This document shows, in pieces, positions 35,584-44,596 of a stretch of 64,000 nt of DNA. How positions within the stretch are numbered: the first letter of the stretch is position 1; each line of letters begins with the position of its first letter. The notes beneath the pieces are model-generated. The model made no database searches, was not told where the DNA came from, and was given only the letters and a program-made list of their open reading frames with translations. This DNA is from Bryopsis sp. KO-2023. Taxonomy: Eukaryota > Chlorophyta > Ulvophyceae > Bryopsidales > Bryopsidaceae. The stretch spans positions 6,386,001 to 6,450,000 of the forward strand of contig BSYQ01000004.1 of NCBI GenBank assembly GCA_030272585.1, in the 5' to 3' direction. Position numbers and translations under genes: made by a program.

Positions 35584-36061
35584 GGAACTACCATACTATG
35601 GATGGTGATCGGCCCTGATCGGCCCCCAGATCTGTATGCAGATAACCTTCTATGTTGCTCCCACCAAAAAATATATAATCTACATGAAAAATTGAAAAAA
35701 ATCGGTCCAAGACCGATTTTTTGAACCCGCTCATGATCGGCTGATCGGATCGGTTGATCGGCAACGACATCGGGGTCGTAGTCGGATCGGAGATGTCAAA
35801 TCCGATGCCGATGATCGGTTTTGATTCCGATCATTGATCGGACCGATCATCCGATCACGATCCCGATCCGATCAGACACCAAACCCATGGTCGGTGTAGT
35901 CGGTTCGATCACATGATCGGCAAATGTCCTTGATCGGCACGCACAAATCGGCGTCGGTGATGATCGGTAGTTAATCGACAATCTGTCGAAAATCCGATTA
36001 CATCGGATCTGCCGATCAATCACCGATCCCGACCCGATCAGCATCGGTAATGATCGGTCAT

Positions 36062-36200
36062 CTGAGTGACGTACAAAGTAACCCCCGCAGGGTCCCCAAA
36101 ACCCCAGGGAACTGAGTGGGACTCGAACACCGTCCCTCACGGTATTGAGTCATTTACGCTGAGCACTAAGCCAAGCGCACCACGATGGATTCGCGGCTGT
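36062..36200 (-). repeat. tRNA-like SINE (copy a)
   Basis: On the minus strand an A-box-like TGGCTTAGTGCTCAGCG is followed some 30 bases later by a B-box (GGTGTTCGAGTCCC). Next come a GGGGTTTTGGGGACC segment and GTTACTTTGTACGTC. It is a tRNA-derived head without full tRNA folding. A second, shorter copy sits in opposite orientation at 37570. Confidence 0.6.
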
Positions 36201-36242
36201 TGCAATAATATACCTTAATCTTTTTGTAATTCTGTAAAATTA

Positions 36243-37566
36243 CAGAGGTGGGCGCCCGGCTGTTGGACAGGACCGGACAGGACCGGCAACCACTTTTTGG
36301 ACCGGAAATGACCTTTATTGGACAGGTGTCGGACCTGTCCAGACCGGTCCGACACCTGTCCAATAAAGGTCATTTCCGGTCCATTAAAGGTACACCTTTA
36401 TTGGACCGGGTCGGACCTGTCCAGACCGGCTTCCCCCTTTTCCCCTATTCAATTACGTCCTGTCCAGACCGGCCTGACCTGTCTGGACAGGTGTTTTTCT
36501 GTCTAATAAAGGCCATTAAGCCGCTAATTGGTTGCCTGGACAGGTTCGACCGGTCGGCCTGTTTTGGACAGGTGTACGCCTGTTTTAGACAGGCGCCAAG
36601 TCGGTCTGGACAGGTGGGACGCCTGTCCAGACCGACTTGGCGCCTGTCTAGAACAGGTCGCACAGTTACGTGCTTAATTGTGCACAATTAAGCACATAAC
36701 TGTGAATGAATCTTGTGAGAAGTTATTGAATTAATTAAAGAACTTATTATATATATTCTTCGTGCATGAATGACGTGAGCTGAGCTCACCAGCCACCGAC
36801 TGGAGGGAGTCGGTGGACTCAAAGCGGGGTTCGAACTCGGGTTGGCTAAGCCCAAGACGAAGACACTAAATCAATAGCGGACCCCACCATAGGGACGCTC
36901 AAATGGGGGACGTGACCTTTAAGTACCCATTTTTTTCAACTACTAAAAGTAGGTACTTAAAGGTCACGTCCCCCATTTGAGCGTCCCTATGGTGGGGTCC
37001 GCTATTGGTTTAGTGTCTTCGTCTCGGGCTTAGCCAACCCGAGTTCGAACCCCGCTTAGAGTCCATCGACTCCCTCCAGTCGGTGGCTGGTGAGCTCAGC
37101 TCACGTCATTCATGCACGAAAAATAAATATAACAACTTCTTTAATTAATTCAGTCACTGCCCAGTGGATTCATACTCGATTAGCGACCTGTTCTAGACAG
37201 GCGCCAGGTCGGTCTGGACAGGCAGCCCACCTGTCCAGACCGACCTGGAGCCTGTCTAGAACAGGGAAACAACCTGTCAAGATCAAGGTCGTTCCTGTTT
37301 TAGACAGGTCACATCGCCTGTCTAATACAGGCGCGTGACCTGTCTAAAACAGGAAAATCTGTCGAAAAACCGGTCCAGATTTCCTCAAATTTTCGAGGTT
37401 GACTGGACCGGACCGGACAGGACAGGACCGGTGTGGACCTGTCCGGTTCTTAAAGGACCGGCTTTTTTCCGTTCGACCGGACAGGACCGGACAGGTCCGC
37501 CGGTCCATAGACCGCTGGGACAGGACCGGACCGGTTTTTGACTGCCGGTCCGGTCAAGCCCAGGTC
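36243..37566. mobile_element. Nested CCTGTC/GACAGG element with hAT-type ends
   Basis: The left end CAGAGGTGGGCGCCCGG and the right end complement CAGACCTGGGC match the two ends of the complete element at 38028-38525. The interior is GACAGG/CCTGTC and ACCGG motifs on both strands, interrupted by the palindromic SINE pair. The flanking 8-mers (TAAAATTA and TAAATGAC) do not match well, so its boundaries may have been rearranged after insertion. Confidence 0.6.
36720..37158. repeat. 440-bp near-perfect palindrome of two tRNA-like SINEs
   Basis: Arms of about 205 bases flank a 25-base spacer (about 36929-36953). Each arm carries a B-box core (GAGTTCGAACCCC) and an A-box-like TGGTTTAGTGTCTTCG, plus GAGCTCAGCTCACGTCATTC at its outer side. 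The heads face each other. Such a palindrome would extrude a cruciform or give a long hairpin RNA. Confidence 0.85.
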
Positions 37567-37569
37567 TGT

Positions 37570-37665
37570 AAATGACTTAATACCGTGAGGGACGGTGTTC
37601 GAGTCCCACTCAGTTCCCTTGGGTTTTGGGGACCCTGTGGGGGTGACTTTGTACGCCATCCGACT
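37570..37665 (+). repeat. tRNA-like SINE (copy b, 5'-truncated)
   Basis: It repeats the 3' part of the SINE at 36062 in opposite orientation: TAAATGACTTAATACCGTGA, B-box GGTGTTCGAGTCCC, then TTTTGGGGACC and GTGACTTTGTACG. The A-box part is missing because the nested element ends at 37566. Confidence 0.6.
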
Positions 37666-38027
37666 TTCGATCATGATCGGATCGGGTCGGTTGGCTCCGA
37701 TCATGATCGGTAAAATTCCGTTCAAATCGGAATCGACCGATCCCGACCCCGATCCGATTTGATTTTCGAGATGGAATTGGATAGTTGGCCGATCTTGATC
37801 GAAAAAGTCGGTCTGATCGACTTGATCGGGCCGACCAAGTCGCCGACTCGATCAAGTCGGGCCGGTGCCGATCGCCGATCCGACCAGGTCGTGCCGATTA
37901 TGATCAAAAGTCGATCATGATCGGCCTTCCGATTATCAATCATGATCATTGATCGGTCGCCCTGATCTGATCGGTGATCGTGATCGGATCCATAGTATGG
38001 GAACTACACACGACACATCGCCAGCAT

Positions 38028-38525
38028 CAGACCTGGGCCCGACCGGACCGGCAGTAAAAAACCGGTCCGGTCCTGTCTAACCTGTCCAAAGACCGGCGGA
38101 CCGGTCCGGTCCGGTCCGGTCCGGTCCAGCAGAAAAATGCCGGTCCTTTAAGAACCGGACAGGTCACCACCTGTCCAGACAGGCTGCAGACCTTTCTAAG
38201 AAAGGCTGAAACCTGTCTAAGAAAGGCTGAAACCTGTCTAAGAAAGGCAGATTCCTGTCCAGAACCGGTGTTTGGCCCGGTCTGGACAGGTCAGACCGGT
38301 CTGGACAGGAAACAACTCAACAGAAAAAAAAAGGTAGGCCGGTCTAGACAGGTCCGACCCGGTCTAAGAAAGGTCCACCTTTACTGGACAGGAAATGACC
38401 TTTATTGGACAGGTGTCGGACCGGTCTGGACAGGTCCGACACCTGTCCAATAAAGGTCATTTCCTGTCCAGAAAGTGGTTGCCGGTCCGGTCCGGTCCTG
38501 TCCACCAGCCGGGCGCCCACCTCTG
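38028..38525. mobile_element. hAT-type non-autonomous transposon made of CCTGTC/CCGGT motifs
   Basis: A 498-bp element with target duplication GCCAGCAT at 38020-38027 and 38526-38533. Ends are CAGACCTGGGCCCGACC and, complemented, CAGAGGTGGGCGCCCGG; a CAG-G-TGGGC terminus is typical of hAT elements. The interior is a dense array of CCTGTC/GACAGG and ACCGG/CCGGT in both orientations. It is non-coding. Confidence 0.9.
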
Positions 38526-38925
38526 GCCAGCATGTCCCAGCTGTTCCCGTCCGTCGTACGGCTGCGTCGACTACTAATACTGGCAAGACCCCCTATTTTG
38601 CACGAACACTCCCTGCTTTTTCTGCTCCTTCTTCGATACACGAGTCTCAAGCACGTAAGCTCATCGGTTTGGATGTCGGAGAGGAGCCAACAAGAACCTG
38701 AGGAAGGGTTAACAGGGCCTGGTCCCCGCGGGTTTACCCCCTCTTTGTCCGCCGGTCGCGGTCGCGGTCGCCGCGCCGGTCTAACACGCACGCCGGTCGC
38801 GCCGGTCTAACACGCACGCCGGTCGCGCGGTCGATGCGGCGGCTAACGCGACCCTAAACCAAATATAAATAAACGGAATAATCGGAAGTCGGACTGAAAG
38901 GGATTCACGTGAAAATCACAAGTCG

Positions 38926-40915
38926 ATCAGACTAGGGAGGCCAGCAAACGAAACCCGCCTCCCCGTCCGTCCGTGTCTCCGTCCACACTCAATGAACGAA
39001 ACGAGTTAAAATCACAAGTCGATCAGACGAGGGAGGCCAGCAAACGAAACCCGCCTCCCCGCCCGTCCGTGTCTCCGTCCACACTCAATGAACGAAACGA
39101 GTTAAAATCACAAGTCGATCAGACGAGGGAGGCCAGCAAACGAAACCCGCCTCCCCGTCCGTCCGTGTCTCCGTCCACACTCAATGAACGAAACGAGTTA
39201 AAATCACAAGTCGATCAGACGAGGGAGGCCAGCAAACGAAACCCGCCTCCCCGCCCCCCCGTGTCTCCGTCCACACTCAATGAACGAAACGAGTTAAAAT
39301 CACAAGTCGATCAGACGAGAGAGGCCAGCAAACGAAACCCGCCTCCCCGCCCCCCCGTGTCTCCGTCCACACTGAAAGAACAAAACGAGGGAGGCCAGCA
39401 AACGAAACCCGCCTCCCCGCCCGTCCGTGTCTCCGTCCACACTCAATGAACGAAACGAGTTAAAATCACAAGTCGATCAGACGAGAGAGGCCAGCAAACG
39501 AAACCCGCCTCCCCGCCCCCCCGTGTCTCCGTCCACACTGAAAGAACAAAACGAGGGAGGCCAGCAAACGAAACCCGCCTCTCCGTCCGCCCGTGTCTCC
39601 GCCCACACTGGATGAACGAAACGAGGGAGGCCAGGAAACGAAACCCGCCTCTCCGTCCGCCCGTGTCTCCGCCCACACTGGATGAACGAAACGAGGGAGG
39701 CCAGCAAACAAAACCCGCCTCCCCGTCCGCCCGTGTCTCCGTCCACACTGGATGAACGAAACGAGGGAGGCCAGCAAACAAAACCCGCCTCCCCGTCCGC
39801 CCGTGTCTCCGTCCACACTCAATGAAGGAAACAGGTGAAAATCACAAGTCGATCAGACTAGGGAGGCCAGCAAACGAAACCCGCCTCCCCGCCCGCCCGT
39901 GTCTCCGTCCACACTGAAAGAACAAAACGAGGGAGGCCAGCAAACGAAACCCGCCTCTCCGTCCGCCCGTGTCTCCGCCCACACTGGATGAACGGAACGA
40001 GGGAGGCCAGGAAACGAAACCCGCCTCTCCGTCCGCCCGTGTCTCCGCCCACACTGGATGAACGAAACGAGGGAGGCCAGCAAACAAAACCCGCCTCCCC
40101 GTCCGCCCGTGTCTCCGTCCACACTCAATGAACGAAACGAGTTAAAATCACAAGTCGATCAGACGAGGGAGGCCAGCAAACGAAACCCGCCTCCCCGCCC
40201 GCCCGTGTCTCCGTCCACACTGAAAGAACGAAACGAGGGAGGCCAGCAAACAAAACCCGCCTCCCCGTCCGCCCGTGTCTCCGTCCACACTCAATGAAGG
40301 AAACAGGTGAAAATCACAAGTCGATCAGACTAGGGAGGCCAGCAAACGAAACCCGCCTCCCCGTCCGCCCGTGTCTCCGTCCACACTAAAAAAACAAAAC
40401 GAGGGAGGCCAGCAAACGAAACCCGCCTCCCCGCCCGTCCGTGTCTCCGTCCACACTCAATGAACGAAACGAGTTAAAATCACAAGTCGATCAGACGAGG
40501 GAGGCCAGCAAACGAAACCCGCCTCCCCGCCCGCCCGTGTCTCCGTCCACACTGAAAGAACGAAACGAGGGAGGCCAGCAAACAAAACCCGCCTCCCCGT
40601 CCGCCCGTGTCTCCGTCCACACTCAATGAAGGAAACAGGTGAAAATCACAAGTCGATCAGACTAGGGAGGCCAGCAAACGAAACCCGCCTCCCCGTCCGC
40701 CCGTGTCTCCGTCCACACTAAAAGAACAAAACGAGGGAGGCCAGCAAACGAAACCCGCCTCCCCGCCCGTCCGTGTCTCCGTCCACACTCAATGAAGGAA
40801 ACCAGTGAAAATCACAAGTCGATCAGACTAGGGAGGCCAGCAAACGAAACCCGCCTCCCCGTCCGTCCGTGTCTCCGTCCACACTGAATGAACGAAACGA
40901 GCGAAACGAAGGAGG
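38926..40915. repeat. 2-kb minisatellite with 96-bp and shortened 70-bp units
   Basis: The unit starts GTGTCTCCGTCCACACTCAA. Full units are spaced exactly 96 bases (38973, 39069, 39165, 39261). Shorter units lack the internal 26 bases around AAAATCACAAGTCGATCAGA. Full and short forms alternate irregularly over about 25 units. Open frames on both strands follow the repeat and are not judged coding. Confidence 0.95.
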
Positions 40916-41421
40916 TTATGAAACGAAACGTTTTTGTGTTGTTGGTGGCGATTTCTTTTTCCTTACGGACAGACAAATTGATTGTTTTGGTATTGATTGT
41001 TTGTAATTGGAACTATGGTTTATTTTGTTTTTTTAAGAGCGGAAGGCATACCAAACCAATGAGTCAATCAATGATTACATGTGTCTGTGTTTGTTTGTTT
41101 TGTTCCCATCGCAACTCAGTACCAAACAATAACGTTCTCCAAAAATACGTAGGATCCATGAGCCCTTCTGGCAAGAAAAAAACACCGAAACACTCTCCCT
41201 TTCTTCCCAAAGATACCTCATTGTACAGTCCGTCCAAACACCTCTCCGTAGGTTTTAATATATCTACTGCCATTATTTCTGGCTTTAGAATTTCTCCAAC
41301 ACCAATTGAACAAGTCGTTCACCACAACGGATCTACCAATCCATAATGTCCTTCAGGATGCACTGAACCCCAGTTTGATAAAGAAAAGGATTTTTTTTTT
41401 TTTTTTTTTTTTTTTTCAGAT

Positions 41422-41748
41422 TCAGCCTCGTCGATTCCACCGCCGCGGCACATGATTGCGGAGAACAGAGTGCCTGCGAACGTAGCGGAGGAACAGGCGT
41501 CGGAGAGTGGGTCTCGCGGGGGCGTTTGCGGGCAACAGCGAGAGGACGATGCCTATCACGCCGATAAGCCGGTCATCGCACTCCGTGCATTGTCGCCTGG
41601 CGGCGGCAATCGCCTCCGCACCCTCGAAGCCCTCCCTCGCTTCCCGTAATCGCCGGTATGCTGCGAGCGCACGGGCGAGTTCGTGTCGCAGTTGTTCGAG
41701 GAAGCCGTTCAAATCCATTTTCCAGAGTTGGTAGAAGAGGGGAGCCAT
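41422..41748 (-). CDS. Hypothetical 108-residue protein ending at a poly(A)/poly(T) tract
   Basis: Starts MAPLFYQLWKMDLNGFLEQL, is rich in Arg and Ala (AAYRRLREAREGFEGAEAIA), has one CTEC pair and a hydrophobic stretch (GVIGIVLSLLPANA). Six bases after its stop, the minus strand has a run of 27-28 A (41391-41418). That would suit a retroposed transcript tail. Read on the + strand, the same tract with CAG looks like a polypyrimidine tract and splice acceptor. No family is recognised; it may be a small transposon gene. Confidence 0.3.
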   Translation of the reverse strand: MAPLFYQLWKMDLNGFLEQLRHELARALAAYRRLREAREGFEGAEAIAAARRQCTECDDRLIGVIGIVLSLLPANAPARPTLRRLFLRYVRRHSVLRNHVPRRWNRRG

Positions 41749-42029
41749 GGTTTCTATAGGTGGAGTTTTGATAGGTTGAGTCAGCCAGGGTCTTCGGAGG
41801 ATGTGACGTCGTGTCTGTGCAGGGCAAGGTTTGAGGGGGGACTGCGTGTACGAAATAACAGGTGGACATAACCGGTGTAGTTGGAGGATATATATATATG
41901 GTTATGCTAGTTGGAAGATGCTTTTTAGCGTGCCTGTGGCGCTATATTATTTAATTGTGTTCGTTTGTTGGAGTCCCAAGTGTCTGCAACGACGTCAGTC
42001 AATCACACGGTGAGATTCGGTTTTAACAC

Positions 42030-42210
42030 CCAGTTACAATGAAAGTGCCGCTCTTTTGCCCCTGAGTTTAATTTATGGAGATGCATTAAATTGTTTTATA
42101 ACGGAAAACCAATCAGGCTTCACTGGTGGTCGTTGCCTCTTTATGTGCCGCTGTCTGTGCCTCTTTCTGTGCCGCCAAAAAGAGGCGGCGGCACGAAGTT
42201 TGTGTTCAGG
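42030..42210 (-). repeat. Single inverted unit of the 186-bp promoter-like repeat
   Basis: The complement of 42030-42210 matches one unit of the arrays at 43.6 and 49.2 kb (CGGCAAAAGAGCGGCAC at one side, CCAATC and TTATAAAAC near the other). Its orientation is opposite to both arrays. With the array at 49.2 kb it could mark the two ends of an 8-kb transposon with repeat-built inverted termini. Confidence 0.8.
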
Positions 42211-42426
42211 TGGTTGGCTGTTGGAAGCCCCTACCATTGCGTGTTCGTGTCGACGCGACACTGGGTTGCCGTTTGATTTATGATAAAAATGAAATAAAAC
42301 TGATCAGCGGAATTAACAAGCCAACAGAACAAACGAACCAACCTTGGTTACAAAAATAATATTTCAATTTTTCATTCAGTCAGTCATTAATCATAAAATT
42401 CAATTATGAAGTCCCCCCCCCCTTAG

Positions 42427-43425
42427 CTAACTCCCGCCTGCCTCCCCCCCCTCCCCCGGCTGACCTCCCTGTGCCTCCCCCCCCTCCCCCGGCTGACCTC
42501 CCTCTGGCTGACCCCCCTCCCCCGGCTGACCTCCCTGTGCCTCCCCCCCCTCCCCCGGCTGACCCCCCTCTGGCTGACCCCCCTCTGGCTGACCCCCCTC
42601 TGGCTCATTCCCCTGCCCAACGGTGAAAAAAACACCCGGTAGAGTTTTCGGATCCACAAGTGGATCCCCTCCCACCACCATCCCCACCTTCCTGATCTCC
42701 ATCGCTCTCCCCTTCTCCCTGTAGATCTTTGAGATCTGGTTTGCAAGGCGGCGGGTTTGTGGGATCGGAGACCTCTCGCAAAGGAGGCAGAACGGCGGCT
42801 CGTGCACTCCGATTCTCGGTGCTGCCATGGCCTCGGGGAAGAACGCGCGGCGCACAGTCTTCGTTGGGGTGACCTCGAGTGTCTGGGTCAGCCAGAACTT
42901 GTCCCGGCAGAGGGCATTCTCACAAACGATGTGAGCGTCGCAGAACTTCACGGCCATGCCGTTGAAGCTGCCCCCCGCCGGCCTGTCCGATTCACCCTTC
43001 TTGCAAAAGATGCAAGCAGCCGGGGTGATACATGGGGTGTCCGGGGTGCGCCTCGGCTGGTGCGGCCGCGTGTCCTTGCGGGCTCTTTTCCGTCTCCTTG
43101 ACGGCTCCTTCCCTGTCAATCCCCTCCGCCTTATCGGTAGCTCCGCCTCCGCCTCCTCCTCCGCCCCCGTCTCCGTCTCGGATCCCCGTGTCCGTTTCTG
43201 ACGTCTGCTCGGACCCTCTGTGTCCCCACCCTCCTGGAATTCATCCATATCCGCCCCCCCTTCCCAACGTTCCTCTTCCTCCTCTTCCGTCCAATCCTCC
43301 TCGTCCAGCGTCTCCATCACCGACTTTTGGATCCTCTTCAAATTCCTCCTCTCCTTTGTTGCCCTTCTTTTCCATTTCTCCACCTCTGCCCTCAATCGTT
43401 CATTTTCTTTTTTCAATGCGTCCAT
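42427..43425 (-). CDS. Coiled-coil protein with CxxC/CxxHxxC/CxxC zinc-type domain (A)
   Basis: A 332-residue protein; the frame extends 49 codons upstream, but MDALKKENERLRAEVEKW is the likelier start because the extension is Cys/Val-rich and unlike the rest. Residues 1-40 form a basic coiled coil resembling a leucine-zipper flank. An acidic stretch (about 40-100) and basic nuclear-localisation-like clusters (KEPSRRRKRARKD) follow. The core has CIFC (138-141), C162-x2-H165-x2-C168 with a further C173, and CLLC (213-216), presumably binding zinc. The tail repeats GEGGQPEGGQP. The protein at 44597 has the same Cys/His spacing. I know no named family; a nuclear DNA- or chromatin-binding accessory protein of the surrounding transposon is inference. 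It is transcribed away from the 43.6-kb array. Confidence 0.6.
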   Translation of the reverse strand: MDALKKENERLRAEVEKWKRRATKERRNLKRIQKSVMETLDEEDWTEEEEEERWEGGADMDEFQEGGDTEGPSRRQKRTRGSETETGAEEEAEAELPIRRRGLTGKEPSRRRKRARKDTRPHQPRRTPDTPCITPAACIFCKKGESDRPAGGSFNGMAVKFCDAHIVCENALCRDKFWLTQTLEVTPTKTVRRAFFPEAMAAPRIGVHEPPFCLLCERSPIPQTRRLANQISKIYREKGRAMEIRKVGMVVGGDPLVDPKTLPGVFFTVGQGNEPEGGQPEGGQPEGGQPGEGGEAQGGQPGEGGQPEGGQPGEGGEAQGGQPGEGGEAGGS

Positions 43426-43617
43426 CCCGCACACGCACGCTCTTACTCTCTCTCTCACAACCACACACACACACCCAACCAGCGACAGGCAGCAACCGTT
43501 CAAAAAAAAGCGGAGAGCGAAAAAAAGAGCGTGCGTTTTGAGGCCAAAACTGCGTTGTTTCAATGCTGACACTGCTCCTCAGAGTCTTTTCGCTCGTCGC
43601 CTTCATCAAGTGAAATG

Positions 43618-44325
43618 ACAATTAGCGGCAAAAGAGCGGCACTTTCATTGGAACTGTGTGTCAAAACCGAACCTCACCGTGCCACCGCCTCTTGTTGGCG
43701 GCACAGAAAGAGGCACAGGCAGCGGCACACAAAGAGGCAACGACCACCAGTGAAGCGCGATTGGTTTTCCGTTATAAAACAATTTCATGCATCTCCATAA
43801 ATTAAACTCAGCGGCAAAAGAGCGGCACTTTAATTGCAACTGTGTGTCAAAACCGAACCTCACCGTGCCGCCCCCTCTTTTTGGCGGCACAGAAAGAGGC
43901 ACAGGCAGCGGCACACAAAGAGGCAACGACCACCAGTGAAGCGCGATTGGTTTTCCGTTATAAAACAATTTAATTCATCTCCATAAATTAAACTCAGCGG
44001 CAAAAGAGCGGCACTTTCATTGGAACTGTGTGTCAAAACCGAACCTCACCGTGCCGCCGCCTCTTGTTGGCGGCACAGAAAGAGGCACAGGCAGCGGCAC
44101 ACAAAGAGGCAACGACCACCAGTCAAGCGCGATTGGTTTTCCGTTATAAAACAATTTCATGCATCTCCATAAATTAAACTCAGCGGCAAAAGAGCGGCAC
44201 TTTAATTGCAACTGTGTGTCAAAACCGAACCTCACCGTGCCGCCGCCTCTTTTTGGCGGCACAGAAAGAGGCACAGGCAGCGGCACACAAAGAGGCAACG
44301 ACCACCAGTGAAGCCCACCTGCCTT
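43618..44325 (+). repeat. Array of four 186-bp promoter-like units
   Basis: Units begin GCGGCAAAAGAGCGGCACTT at 43625, 43811, 43997 and 44183 (period 186). Each contains an inverted GCCGCC...GGCGGC hairpin (GCCGCCTCTTTTTGGCGGC type), a CCAAT-box complement (GCGATTGG), and 8-10 bases later TTATAAAAC. The fourth unit is truncated before that point. The array lies between the divergent genes at 43425 (minus) and 44597 (+), so it may act as their shared promoter. Confidence 0.85.
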
Positions 44326-44596
44326 GTCGTCAATCACACAGTTTTCACTGAAATCAATCAAACAAACAAACAAATTTCAATACTTCGATCAAAACTGGAC
44401 AACCTGTAAAATTGGTTCATTGGTTGTTGTGTAGCGTCCCGTCACAAACGGCCTTCAACTAGAAAGCGTACTAGACTTAGCGGAATAAAAACCCCGGCGA
44501 CCTTCATGGTTCATTCTTGTTTTTGTTGTTACCGACCGTCCCTGCCTTTGAAACCCGTTGACCAAACACAAAACACACATAACACACAGTAACACA

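Larger units (their letters stand above)
35592..37999. mobile_element. Large palindromic non-autonomous transposon, GATCGG family (copy 2)
   Basis: A 2,408-bp element with target duplication GGAACTAC at 35584-35591 and 38000-38007, and terminal repeats CATACTATGGAT at both ends. The outer parts (35.6-36.06 and 37.66-38.0 kb) are GATCGG/CCGATC arrays as in copy 1. Inside lie, in mirrored order: a tRNA-like SINE, a CCTGTC/GACAGG block and a near-perfect 440-bp palindrome centred near 36940. The whole element is thus a nested inverted structure, formed by insertions of other elements or by fold-back duplication. Confidence 0.88.

Noticed and set aside
36235-37574. An 8-bp target duplication around the nested CCTGTC element
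   Set aside because: TAAAATTA and TAAATGAC share too few positions to count; the boundaries look rearranged.
38973-40629. Repeated frames on both strands in the 96-bp array
   Set aside because: Both strands are open and the unit has a shortened 70-bp form that breaks the frame, so coding is unlikely.
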